In this document: positions 39,501 to 54,500 of the stretch, piece by piece | Position numbering within the stretch: the first letter of the stretch is position 1 | Layout of the letters: every line of letters begins with the position of its first letter | DNA from: Aphidius gifuensis | Taxonomy: Eukaryota; Arthropoda; Insecta; Hymenoptera; Braconidae | NCBI RefSeq assembly: GCF_014905175.1 | Contig: NC_057791.1 | Coordinates: 19,038,177-19,102,176 of the forward strand | Direction: 5' to 3' | Length of the DNA stretch: 64,000 nucleotides | Position numbers and translations under genes: made by a program | Notes under the pieces: model-generated | Seen by the model: only the letters and a program-made list of their open reading frames with translations | Database searches by the model: none | What the model was told of the DNA's origin: nothing

Positions 39501-42500
39501 AATCTTTTTTTTTTCCAAGATAATCAAGCGAATTTTGGTAAAATAAAAAAGTACATATAATATAATGAAAATATGAGTTAAAAAAATAAATAAATAAAAT
39601 AAGGAAACAACAACAACAGAGTTAAGGGTGATATTAAAAAAATAAATAAAATATATAAAAAATAAGATAAATACCAGTTGGCTCCCCCACGAATACCTGG
39701 GGCATTATGTATTACATCCTGAGCACAACAGGAGGCCACTGAGAAGACGGTGGTCGAGCGTCGCCCGTGTTGTATTTAAGCGAGGACGTGAGCTACCGCT
39801 TGATTTCTACGTTCAGATAACTCAATCCGAAAATTCACTATATATTCTATATATATATAAATAAATACATATCTATGTATATATATAGTCTTTAAATAAG
39901 CTGAATCAAAAGTCACACACAAGTTCATTCTCTTTATTTTTTTATATTTATTTAGTTGTTTTTTTAATATATTTTTTTTTTGACCTTCTAAGAAGTCAAG
40001 GTAAATAATATAAAAAAATATATATAGCCAATAATACGGACATTATCAGGTGAGGGTCAATAAAAGTAGGAGAGGGTGGGAGAAATTAACTGGCGCCTGC
40101 AAAAAGCTCTCGCTGCGATTCGCATAAAACACAGTAGCAAATTTGTGCTTTTTTTTTTTTTTTTTTATTGACTTTTAATAAATGCAAATTTCCTTTTTTT
40201 TTTTTTTTCATTCACATATATGGAGCAACTTACATATCATAGGAAAAAAAAAATAAAAATAAATTGTCACGATTTGGTGTTGATTAATCGTGTGAGGTCA
40301 CTTGTGGGTTAATTCCTTGTCGTCTTGTTGAATAATTTTCTTTTAAAAATAAATTAAATGTATATTTTATTATAAAAAAAAAAATAACAAAGTTACATTG
40401 TGAATTAATTACAGTGTGAAATGTTAATTTAAAAAATACGATATATATAAATTTTCAAATGAAAAATAGTTTAAATAAAATATAATTTACGATTTTTAAA
40501 AAAAAGATTTTGATGATTGAGAATTGTCAGTTAATCTCGTTTTTTTTTTTTTTTCGAAACATCATCCAATATTCTGATTATTTAGGCAGTGAATGTTTAA
40601 TCGAAGCATTGTATCAACTTGGCATTTTCTCTCAACAAGAATACATAACTTTTTTTTTTGTATTTTTTGTCTTTTAAAGATTTTTTTTTTTTAATCATTC
40701 TTTCATTCTCTTACTCTCGTCTCTCGTATATATATATACATTTATTTTTTATTCGTTTATTTGCTGGTGGCTGATACCTCATTACCGCGACAGATCCATC
40801 GATAAGCCAACCATTCTCGGAAACACACAATGCACCCTTGGATCTTTTCTTATATATATCCACACATATAAATTTTTATTTATTTGTATATCTATAAGAT
40901 AGAAAGTCAAGAAACTAAATCGATGAACTGCATACTAAATGAGTATGCCATCTCTCTTTTTTTTTTTTTTGATTTTTTCTGGACTTGTTCATGAGTTTTT
41001 TGAATTTTTATATTCATTTTAATATTAAAAATTTTTTTTATTATTTTAAAATGCCAATTGTAAGTTAAATTATTGAGATTCCATATTTAATTTTTGTTAA
41101 ATATCACATAATGATTGTTTAATTATTATACAGAGTTGAAATAAATATCGTGGACCTCCTCATTGACGTCCCGGATGCTTGACCATTGAGAGAACTAATT
41201 AAATAAATCCGGTTGGGTTTGTTGAGTCTTTAAATGTACATGTATGTGTTTGTGTTGATGTTTTTCATGACTGTATTTTGAGATGAGAAACAATCGGCAT
41301 CGTTAGTTGCACATCAACGCTATTTAAAACTTTGAATTTACCTGTGGTTGAAAGCTTGCTGTTGTTGAAATAATAAATAAATTTATATTTATTGATAAAA
41401 AAATTTTCTTTTATTTTTATTTGATAATTTACAGTATAAATATATTGTCGCCTCGAGGCACGTTTTGTTGATTTTATGAATTTTTAAATTTTTTTCTTCT
41501 TACTTGAATTAACACGTATATATATGCGTGTTTTGTCTGACTGTTATGGTAGTTGTAATAATTACGATCATATAAAAAAATTACGGCCGAGTTTTTTTAT
41601 TTTATTTTTAAATTTTTTTATATGGGACTGATTGAATTTTTTTATCACGAGTGTATTACTCTTGGAATACACAGAGCTATTTATGTATGATTTTATTATT
41701 TTTTTGAATTTTAAATTTTGTCCTGGCAATTTTATGAGCTTAGTATATTTTTCGATAGAATTCATGTCTATTTAAAAAAATATTTATCAATTACGAATTT
41801 TATAATGCTAAAGCATGATTATTAAACAACAAAATAATATAACTATTCAAAGAGTAGCATAGCATTTAATTTTGTAGAAAAAAATCAGGACTTTTCGCTG
41901 CATATTTAAAAAAAAAAAAATGTTTCTAAACATAATTTTCATAATATTATATGGATCACGGGCTGAAAAAAAATTATAAAGGACCGATTATGTAAAAATA
42001 ATTACGGGAGGTTGTAAAGGAATGCTTGAATATGATGTAGGATTTTTTTAATAATTTTTTACGCGATCGGTCAGGGGTAGATTGGGGTAAGTTCGGACAT
42101 AAGCTCGTTTCTGCTAGGAATTTTTGAAATATAATTTTTTTTAAGTTAGATAAAGGGCCGATTATGTAAAAATAATTACAGGACAAGGTTCAGTGATAAA
42201 TAAAGATAATCGAAAATTCGAAAATAAAAATGATTTCTTTAAAAGTCCATAATATCAGCTTCTAGTATTTAGACAACATCTCAATATAATTATCCAAAAA
42301 GTTATTCACAAGTAATTTCAAATATTTCATTTTCTTTCAAATTAAATAAATAAATAGATTTGCGAAATTTAATTGTAGGCATATATATAAAAATAATACG
42401 TGAGAAAATAAAATATACATAATTTTTTTTTATTCATTTTTGAATTCTTTATTATTTTATATATAATTTTTTTGTCGGTTAAAAAATAAAAAATTATTAT

Positions 42501-45500
42501 TTGATATATAGCAATGTTCTTGCCCCCTTAATATAGGTGGGTAGACACAAAATAGGGTAGGTTCATTCCACGCCCAACAATGACCTTGACATATCCTCAT
42601 CATTTTTATCTAAATTTATTTATTTTTTTTTTATTTTATAGTTTATTCTCTTCTTGACCCATCAACATTCTCCAAAACCATATTATCATTATGAGCAATA
42701 ATAAAAATAACGAAAAAAATAAAAAATAAAAAAACTTTTATTAGTAGCTTAATACTGTTTTTCCACTGTAAAGAAAAATTACAGTACAAGAGAAAAAAAA
42801 AAAGAAAAAAAAATGATGATAACTGTAAATAATAATTTAAGTAACATTGTTGCAAAATAAAAAAAAAATATTTTTCGGTAGAAATAAAATAAAGGTCTAA
42901 TTGTGAGAGTCCTCCAGCTCTCATTATACGTGGGTCAAAATTATAGGGGCAAAAAGAAATAAAAATATTTTAAAAAATATCATATTATATAGATTTTTTT
43001 TTTATTATTATCATTTTTTTTTTTTTATATTATTTTATTGCAAAACTTTCACTAATTTCCACGAAAACATTGCCGTCGGACAAACGTATATATATATATT
43101 TAATATTTGTACAAAAATAAATAAAATTATATTTTTTTTCAACAGTGTCATTTGTGCGAGTAGAGATAATTTACTGAAATATATATACCCCAGGGGTTTG
43201 AGCCTAAAGAAAAAAAAAGATAATCAGAATTAACCCAAAAAAAGCAAATCTCAACTTGAAAAAAAAAAAAAGTTACAAATTGTTTTCTTCTCTACAATTA
43301 TAATGTACCCATAATAATAATATAAATTTATTTTTTTTTCTCTCATTGAAATAGCAATACTCAAAGGTGAGATAAAAAAAAAAAAAATTAAAATAAAGTT
43401 AAAAAGTTAAATATTTATTCAAAGTTGACGCGATGAGTGCATAAAAATATCCTTAAAATGCGTTATAAAAAAAAAAAAAATATAAATATAAAAAATAAAA
43501 ATTTAAAGATTGCATACATCTCATTACCAATATCTTCCTCACGATTTAAAGAGAGTGACGAGTTAAATCCAATTAGGCCTGCCGATACAACACTCAAACT
43601 CTATATAAGATATTTTCGGCGTCAGAATGATATATTGCGATTGATTTGGCCCCCGAAGCCATATATACACACAAAATCTTTTTACAAACTTTATACATAT
43701 ATAATCGATATTGCAGTTGAATACTCTTGCATTTGCTGCTGAAAAAAAAAATTAAAAAAAAAAAAAATATTATAAATAAAAATAATATAAATAAAATATA
43801 TATTACTTTTTTTTTTTTTTTAAATTTTTTTTTCCTCTCTGTGCGGTTGAAAATGCAGTGTGTGTGTACGAAGAAGAAATGACCTCAGAGATGAATATCG
43901 GTTAATAGCTTTTTTTCGAAGGATATACCTTCTTCATTTTCCCTCTCCATATATATTTTTTTTTCCATCCATCTGCTCTCCAACCATCGTCAGAAAAAAA
44001 TGAAGCTGACCTTTTGCAAAAAAAAAAAGCAGCTTTTTTTCCATTTTTTTTTTACCTCCCTCCTTATATTTTTAAATTTAAAAAAAAAAAAAAAAGCTTT
44101 TTTTGTCTCAATATTACTCATCATATATCATCATGTTGAATTTGTGCATGGTAAACATCCATCGGAGTCTCTTTCATCCATCTGATATACAAGGAAACAA
44201 AAAAAAAAAAAAATTTAAAAAGAAAATTTATTTATATTAATTTAAAATATTTTTTTTTTTATACAAAGTGTATTTTTTATTGGACAAAAATAATATATAT
44301 TTCAATGTTATCTTTTTTTATTTGACTGTAAAGGTTTTAATAATGATATTTATAATTTTTTTTTTAAGTTGTATTAAGATATATATTTTATCTGGTGTAT
44401 TGGTAAAAATTTCATGTCATTGCTGCTGGTTTAAATTGTCAATATATATTTTTTTAAATATTGTGCAATTTTAGCTGGTTAAAAAGATTATCTTTTGATG
44501 GTTGTTTAAATGTGTTGGTAATTATATTTTTTTTATAAATGTATTAAACCGGTTGATGGTATTATTATATTGACTCTTTATTGACGCTGGTGTGTCAATT
44601 AGATAGTGTCGTTGTGTTTATTTAAAATGTGACAATTTATTTATTTTTTAAATATTATTATATACATTTATTTATATATTATTTTTGTTGTTGGCTTGTC
44701 GGTGGTAATAGGTATAACTTATTGTTCAATGACGGTGGGATTAACAAGTCATAGTGCTTTTTTTTTTTTATTTTATTTTTTTTTTAATGGGATATAAAGG
44801 GATGTTCAATGTTCATATACACATCGCGTGTTTGGAAAATCGAATCATTAATCTTAAACACTAATTGCACGCGTGTAACTATAAAATAGTTGAATTAATT
44901 ATAAAAAAAAAAATTTTTAGCATGAGAAAATTGTTAAATATATTTAACACATTTTTTCATTTTTTTTATAAATTATTATCATTAATATTAAATATATATA
45001 AATTGTGATAAATAAAATTTAATATATTTGTTTTAATTTTATTTACTTAGAGTATAGATTTTTTTTTTTTTTATTTTGACTATAATATTTGACATATTTT
45101 TGTCGGTCTTTAGTGATTTTTTTTCCCTTAAAAGTTTAAATATTTACAGTGTATCCTATATATACACACATGGGTTACACATATACCTGTCATTTCCTCG
45201 AAATTTTACAAGATGAAATCATGAAAATAAAAAATACCTTAGTGTATTTACATTTTCGTGAATAAATAGAATAAAAAATAATAAATAAAAAGAGCCATTC
45301 ATGTTGCCAATGTAAAGAGATAAATTTGGTTTTTAAAATCGTGAGATAAGTTAATACACATTGAATAAATAAAACTGCATGCTTAAAGAATGAAATAAAA
45401 CAAAAATAATAATTTTTTTTTTTTATTAATATTATATTTTATTGTTAATAGGAAAGGTTTATTGGCTTGCTATCATACAGATATCTTTAACAACACACAC

Positions 45501-48500
45501 ATTAACAAATAAACACTCACGCATCATCTTAAAAGGTTAATTTTATTATTTTATCATTTGGTCTGACCACAAACGTACTTTAACTACTTATTCCATTACA
45601 AATTTTTTAACTTTTTTTTTAAATTCATTTAACGTCTTTTTTATATTATTTAATATTTTTTCATTGCTTATAAAGCCGATTATACCATTAATACTATCAT
45701 TTAATTATCGTTAAATTCATCCATTAAAAATAGAAAATAAAAAAAAAAATGATAATAAATTTTTAATATTCAAAGTGTCCTATATATATATTGTGTTTTT
45801 TAATTGATAAATTTTTTATTCTTTTAAACATTTTTAAACATAAAAAGTCATTTTTTTTTTTTTTTATTATTTTTTGTTATATCGTATTTTATTTTTCATT
45901 ACTATCGCCATCATAATCACCATCATCATCATCATCATTATCATTATCAAAAGCACTCAGTATCAATCTCATTATTATTGCCTTCATTTTACAAATAATA
46001 TTTTAACGGCAAATACAATTTTTTTTTATTATTTTTTATGTATTATTGTATACATATATTTTGTTTAAAAAAATATAAAAATTTTTATTTTTAAAAAAAT
46101 TTTCTTCAAACTGGCGTATTGCCGGCGTCGATTTTTCTTTGCTGATATATATATATGTATATAATATATATTGCTTCCATCATCATTCCAGGACTGGAAC
46201 CACGCCTCTACTCTTTTCGTTTCCACCCTCAGTCTGATCCTATCGTCCACGCTCTACCATCAGTTACCAACCAACTCGTCCACCTTCTTTTATCCACACA
46301 TTTATTACTATTACTGTACATATATCCATGTATAAATAAATACACATATACATATAACCCTCGTTTAATTATCTTAACATTGATTGGTAGAAAAATAATT
46401 TCACGTTGAGTTATATTTATTTTAAATTATTCAATATTTTTTTCAAATTTACTTTTTTAAAAAATTTTAAATCCTTTTTTTTTTTATATAAATTTACTAA
46501 ATTTATAAATTAATATTTATTAAATATACAAATATAGGTAATTTTTTTAGTGCAACAGGTCACTTGAAATGTCAATTTGTTTTTATGATAAAATATTTTT
46601 AAAAAATGATAATTAAAATAAAAAATTGAAAAATTAATCTTTTCAATAAATTTGTCAATTTCTTAAATATTTATTATTAATAACAATTGATAATACATGA
46701 TTTTTTTTATGCAATTCATCATGATAAATAGATGAATGCAAAAAAAAATTTGACGAAATTTTGGGATGACAAGTTGTTTCTTATTATGTATTTTGTTGTG
46801 TCAGAGATTATATTTTTTTATAAATAAAAAAAAAAAATTAAAATAAGATATTGTGTGGATATATAGTTATAAACAACAAGTGAATACATCCAGCAGCAGT
46901 AGCAATGAGATAAATGTAAAAAGAGAAGAATAAAATGAAAAAAAAAAAAAATAAAAAATTGAGATAGAGGAAGAATGAGAAGCTGAGAAAAAGAGAGTGT
47001 TGACCATGCGCGCATCACTGATCAGCAGCAATCTTCGGATAAAATTCTTGCATTGCAGGCGTGCCGTTAAACGCGAATGACACACACATTTTTAAAACAT
47101 ATAGTTATATACACATGTCTCTTGTTCTCAGCTTTGCCGACGTATGTCAACACCTATCATGACATATTTTTTCATTATTAACTTATATTTTCATAAAAAA
47201 AAAAAAAAATTAATTTTGATTTATTTTTACATAGTTTTTCTAAATAATACCTATATATAAAATTTTTCAAGTCAATAAAATCTTTGATATATATAACACT
47301 ATTTAAAATACTTGCAAAAATTCATATAATAATTAAAAAAATATTTTTAAAAAAAAGTGTTGCGTGCGTGAATTGTAATAAAAAAAAATATGAAATATTT
47401 AAACTACGGGAATACATAGCAGTGTGATAATGACATGGGGCGTGTCATTATTGTTGTTATATATATTGCAATGGAATTTATGAGGTCTAGGTGAAGTTAC
47501 ATTGATGATGGTAATACTGTATGTGTATATATGGGAGCAATGGGGTCAGTGGCTTCCAACAGTCTTTCAAGTTTATATGTGTATATTTTTATAGATATCA
47601 AAAAAATGTTTATTTTTATTTTTCATTTTTCATATTTATATTTTTACATGTGTGTATGGATATATATATATTTTAATACTGTAATATACCAAGAGCTAAT
47701 CAGTCGGACATAATTGATCTCACTTGTGATCTTGAGATGCGAAAATATCGCGAACCAAGTGAGCCTCGACCAATAATTATTGTTAATACCGGGACTTCAG
47801 TATCCGCCCTTATTATTTTTTTTATTCTTCATTTATTCAGCTCCTCATCATCTTCATTCTCATTTTCTTTTTTATCGTTTTATATTCTTTTTTTTTTTTT
47901 ATTTCATTTTTCATTTACATTCAGGTATATATAAAAGAGATTATTACATATATATATACTCGAAAACATGACATGAACACAAATTCAGGCATTCCATCAT
48001 TGAAAACTAAGCTTTATTCACTGATCAACTTGACATGTATTTTTGTTAAATTGTCTTATAGAGCTTTTTTTAATAAAACTATATATTTTTGTTTATAAAT
48101 CCATATGGTGCATAATTTTTTTAATGAATATATTCTGTTGATTTTAAATAATGACTAATGACTTTTAAAGACTTCCTGTATGCAGCTTTAAATTTTATAA
48201 TTTTGTATGGGGTTAATTAAATTTCATCAAAATAATATTATTTTATGGGTTACATCAATGAGTAATGACTATTTCTATTTTTTTTAGATTTTTTTGTGGC
48301 ACAGGAAATTCAGCCTTTTCCTGTTCCACTTGAGGTGTGTTTTAACTCAATTTTCGTGGGATTGTTATTTCAAAAAAATAATTATACTAAATTAAAATTG
48401 TATATCTAGGTTGAACCGATAAATATCAATTTGTTCTATTTTATTTTTTCATAACTATTACTCACTTTTAAATGCATCAATTTTCACTGTAATTTAAAAA

Positions 48501-51500
48501 TGAAAAATATCATGATATTATAATTATTTAATTATTATTTAATAATTAATAAAATACTACGTGATTTTCAATTTTACAAGTGACTCGAAATTATAGTATA
48601 AATAATTGTAGAAAAAAAAAAAATTGAAATCCCTGTGAAATAGAAAATTAATATTTATTTAAAAAAAAAAAAAAAGAAAAAATGTTACAATTAGCATCTC
48701 TTTTCTTTTATATCCGACGGTGGCAATACTTTTTTTATTACAAATTTTTTTTTAAATAAATTTTTTAATGCAATAAGAAAAGGTATGTGTTGTTGTTGGT
48801 GTTGTTGTCTGTCCATTTCTATATACATATATTGAATGCTCCCAGCATAACGAGCTTTCATTAGCGACGCTGTAGGCTAATGAGTTCCGTTGTCTTATTA
48901 AACATTTTTTTTTAATTTATTTTTTCTCAGCTTTAATTCGTTTGACATTTTTATTTTTGTTTGAGATATATATTTATTTTTTTTCGAGTGTTGCAGTGAA
49001 GATAATGGCGGAAAATAATAGAAAATAAATTGGAGTATGTATGTTTATAACGGGAACAGTGATTACATTTTTTTTTTTTTTTCTTTTTGATATTTGTATA
49101 TGGTTAATTTGTTCATGATGAAAGTTGTGAGAATAAGCATTGAGTCTGCGAATACAAAATGTAGCTTGTTTTAATTTTTTTTTTTTTTCTTTTAAATAAA
49201 TCTTTTCTTTTGTTTTAAATTTTTTTTGCTGTTTTTTTTTTTGTTAAATTTCTTTGTCTTGTTTGAGTCTGTTGATGGTGACAAGCCAGTGTGTCTATAT
49301 ATGAGCACAATTTACCTTAACTTTTATATACATACAAACATCAAACATTGTATGGGTGGTTGTAACATTATTGTGTCTGTTATTTTGCTGCTTAAAGTCT
49401 TGAGAGTCAATTGATTTTCATTTCGTGAGACTTGATAAGTTGAATTTCTCAGAATGTCTTCTTAATGAGACATATAATATATATTATCGTATTGTACAAC
49501 AACAGTGTCATCACAAGACTCTTGAATTAATTAATTAATACATTTTTTTTAAATTTCTCTAAACATATTTCCTTGGTTTTTTCTACTTTTTTTTGTTTAA
49601 AAAGAATTTCAACAGTTTTTAACAAAATAAGTACTATTTTTTATACTTAAAAATTGTTTTTTTTTTTCATATTATTAAATACAATAAATACAGTTATTAT
49701 TTTTATAAGCCTTTTTAATATTATTTTCAAAATATATTGACGACAAATTTATTGTTAAATACATTTTATCTATAGACACGATTTTTTAATCCTCAAAAAT
49801 CCATATAATTCAGGGGCCCATGATGGTTACACCGTTATGTAAAATACTGTGATTCTTTATTTATTTATTTTTTTTTTTTTTAAACATTTTGGAGCTTGTA
49901 CGAGAGAGTATATATTGGATATATAAAAGAAATAAGTTGAATGCACGTGGATAATCGCAGTTAAAAAGGATAAGAAAAAAAAATAAATAAACAAGAAAGA
50001 ATTAAATGGAGAAAAAAAATATTCATGTGTAAGTCAAGTTTATATTTGACCTTTTTTTATATTTATTTATTTTTTAAGTACATGATTTTTGACGAAAAAG
50101 AAAAAAAAATAAAATTCAAATTCACGTATATATTCAGGTATATTTCAACAAAAGTATCTAAAAATTTAAATGAAAAAATAATATTATTTTTTTTTTTTTT
50201 TTTTTGGGATTTAAGGAATCCTAGTTTTTATTATTTTTTCTACTTACAAAGTCAATATAATAATTTCGACATAAGATTATTTTTGCGTACGTGATTTTTG
50301 ACTGAATAATTAATTTTTTTTTTAAACATTATTTACTTGATAAATTGTTAATTAATAATTATTTTATTTTTTGTTAAATAATTTTTAAAATACTGAAAGC
50401 TAAATTTTTAAAAATTTTATTTACAAAATAATAATTTTACCTGTTGATATTTTAATTTTAATAAATTGATTTTTTATATTTAAAAAAAAATATATATAAA
50501 AATTATTAATAATAATAATACCAGCCCCATTAAATAGTTGTAAAAAATTTTAAAAAATTACAATTATTTTTTTTCTCTTTACTGATTACAAATAAAATTG
50601 AAAAAAAAAAAAAAATTCACTTAAATGTACAATGTACATTTTATAAAATCATATGACCTTGTTGGTTTTTCTCTTTTCTCCATTATATTCTCCTTGATGG
50701 TTTTTGTTGTCGTCGTTTTCCTTTTTTTTTTGTATTTATTTATTTACTTATATACATTTTTTTTAATCCACGAGAATAGCCACTCAAGTACTTCACAAAC
50801 CCAAGACTCAAATAATCACAAAACAGCATTAAAAAAATTGTGAAAAAATGTATAAAATATATATTTTTTTTTCATTTAAAAGTGCAGAAAGTTTATGAGA
50901 AGAAAATGAGGGTCAGTCGGCGATTAAATTCTTTGATTTTGCAATGATAATGCACTTTGCCTTCAGTGTGTCTTTATATACACATCTTGAATGAGTCTAT
51001 ATATAAATAAATAAATGAAATATCTACATTGCACCTTACTTTTTTATTCTCCTGTTCTTTTGCGCCCTCGAAATCATCATCTTCTGCGGTTGGACGCAAA
51101 ACAATCAACACGTATATATCCATTTTTTTTAATTTTTTTTTTTCTATTTTATTCCATTTTCAAATTTACACGCACTTTTTTTTTTTATTTTAAACAACAT
51201 CTGTATATTTCAATCTCACTTATTTACTCCAAAAAAAAAAAAAAATTATTTCCCCATTTTTTATCCTCAAAAAAAAATCCACAAATTTAGCGAAAAAATT
51301 TATATTTATTTTATAATTATATTCTTAAATATATTTTTTTTACCCATCTACAAATATTATCTACATACAAATAAATAAATAAATAAAAAATTCCATGCAA
51401 TATTATCTTAACATTTAATTTTAATTTAAAAAAAAAAAAAAAGATTTAATAAAAAAATATATTTATATCTTCTTGATATTTTGTATTTTTTTTTTACTTT

Positions 51501-54500
51501 CATTTGAGATAAGATGTGAATATATAAAAATAAGTAGATAGAAGGATGGTTAGGGGGGAAATTTAAAGGGGTTATTGAAGGGGGGTAAGGTGGTATAAGA
51601 GTGGCGGTCGAAGCAACCCAGGTTAATGAGATCACGCGTAACCGAAAATTGTCGGCCGTCTTATTTTATTGGATGGCTTCAGAAGTCAGGAGGAGTCTCA
51701 TCCTACATCACACACACATACACATTTACAATATGCAATGTTGCTATAAAATTAACAGTATCAAGATTCTACTCGTTCAAATCTAAGCACTATAAAAAAA
51801 TAAATTAAAAAAACATCTCAATATCAAACAGCTTATCAAACACTAATTTACATCAAATATATTTTGCTTTTTTTTTTTTAAATTAAAAATATATCTCATT
51901 GCAATTTTCAATCTTTTAATCCATTTCGCACTTTCTATTGAAGAATTTATTTACGTAATGATAAGTAAATACATTTTAATAAAAAAAAAAAAAATTTTTA
52001 ATTTATTTTAAATACATTATTTTTTCTCACGATGCCAGAAACTCGATCCAATCTATGCGAAAGCATCTATGTAGAACGAGCTGGCTCATTTGTCTACTGA
52101 TGGTTATGTTAAGTTAGTATACAGTAAAATTATTTACTTGCAATTTTTTTTTATTTTATTTGTTTTAAATTTATTTAATTTTAATATTTGAATTAACCGT
52201 TGTGGAAATTCAATATAATAAGTGCAACCGGATATAGGCTGGAACTTTAAGACTTATTATTTTTTTTTTTATCATTCATGGATATTAATTTTAGTAATCA
52301 AATGAAAATATATATATTTATTTGAAATTAAAATATAATAATAATTAATAAAATTATTGACATACTAGAAATTTATAATTTCTTTGATGTTAAAGCCAAT
52401 TATTATATTACGTATTATATATTTCTTATCTTGAATATTATTCTTGAGTGTTTTTACGATACAACTATTATAGAAAAAAAAAAAGGATATCGTTAAAATA
52501 AAACATCGAAATGGCTATATAATAAGATCCATCATATAGATTCTGAATAAGTCAAAGTGGCTGTAAACAAAATTCCAGTTTTTCGCATTAAAAAAAAATA
52601 GCAAACAAGAGAGAGATAGATATGGAAAAAAAAAATTAAAAAGTATATGGTAAAAAAATAAAAATCAAGGTTATACATGGCACTCTGATTGCTGAAATTT
52701 TTTTTTATTAAAAGAAGCCGGCATTAATGGTTATAATTTTTATCTAAATTTATATTTTTAATTATTAAAAATTGATTAAATATAATTTTTAAAAAATAAC
52801 TAATCATATTATTATTATTTTTATGTGAATTTTTTTTTTTTTTTAAGTTGCTCTTGTGCAAGTCATATTTATAAAGATAAAAAAGTTGAATTTTTTGTAT
52901 ATTAAATTATATACTTTGTCACTGAAAAATAGCACTTTTTGTAAATTTATTTTTATATATAAAAATTAAATTAATATTGAAGAGAAAAAAAAATTATTTG
53001 TCGTGTGGGATAATTTAAAGACTATTACAATTTATCTTTTATTTTTTGTTGATGCGTTGACTTTCACTATGAATTGACGACGTAAATGAAAATGTTAAGT
53101 ATTTTAATCTTTATTGAATTTTAAGCAATACTCAGAGAGAAAGGCTGCAAATGATTTAAGGATTTTGATAAGCGTATATATCAGTGTAATAAATAAATGA
53201 ATAAAAATTAAAAATAAAAAAAAGGAAAGAAAGTTAAGGAGGGTTTTTGTATATTTATAAAATGCCAAATGTAATATCAAACTTTCCTGTGTGTACACTC
53301 GTAATTTGAATTATCAATATTGTCAATCTGTAAATATGTTTTTTTAAAATTGTCATCGTGATTTTATCGATTTATATTGAGAAAATCTGCGTGTTTATTT
53401 TACCCTATGTTTTTTTTAAATTCACAATAAATTATACTGTATAGTTCACGATGAAAAAATTATATAAAAATTATATAAAAATATCAGAAAAATACTATAG
53501 AATTTTCTTTTATTTATTTAACAATTATAATTATTGTTTATAAATTTTATTTAATTGTTTTTTTAATTTTTAAATTCATCTAAATCATCATACAAATGAA
53601 TCAACTGACAAACAGTCAAACGGTCTTTTAAAACTTTTCAATTATTTTCCATTTCTTTACAGAATATTATTGTTTTAATAACTCGATAATTACATCCAAG
53701 TATTATTCTAATAATTAAATAAATTTTTAAATTTTTTCTTCACGCTTTAAACAAGTGACGAGAAAAATTCATTCACCATTTGGTTGGCACTATTATATTT
53801 AAATTTTCACATGGCTATTAAATTATTCTCATAGGTATTGTACCTAGAAAAACCATTGCATAATGCAATTGTTTTTTTTTTTCCTTATAACAAAACAAGA
53901 ATATAAAAAATAAAAATAATTTTCAATGCCTCAATAACACACGATTTGTATTAGGACAATAATATTATCTTTAAATATTTTTTTATTTTTTGTTTTTTTA
54001 CTTTAATATATTTTTCTTTTGTTTCGTTGTATTTAATTTTTTTTATTTTCATTTATTTTTTTATTTATTTTTGATTCAATGTTGAGATAAGTTAAATCTT
54101 GCAGTCGGCACTATTCGCAAACCAACGTGACTACTGCCATCGAACTTTTGTGTTTCAACTCGTTGGCGAACTTGTATTCACGCGAGGTCGATTTAACGGA
54201 TGCGCATTTATTCTTGATTCGTGCAAATGAAATAAAAATATAAATAAATAAAATAAAGAGAGAGAGAGAGACAATTTTTTCATGTATCAATGTGTATGTA
54301 TAAATTTGAATTAAGGTAAAATCGAGCTTAATTACCAATTAGATGTTGCACGCTTTTGACCCAGGTAAAATCGATTAGCCTTGCTTTATAAGATACACAT
54401 TCGCAAGTATTTAAGATATAGATTTAAATTGATTATAACTATTGAAAAAACAATGAAACATTATTATATTTTTTTACCTTGTAATGTTTTTATATTTAAA

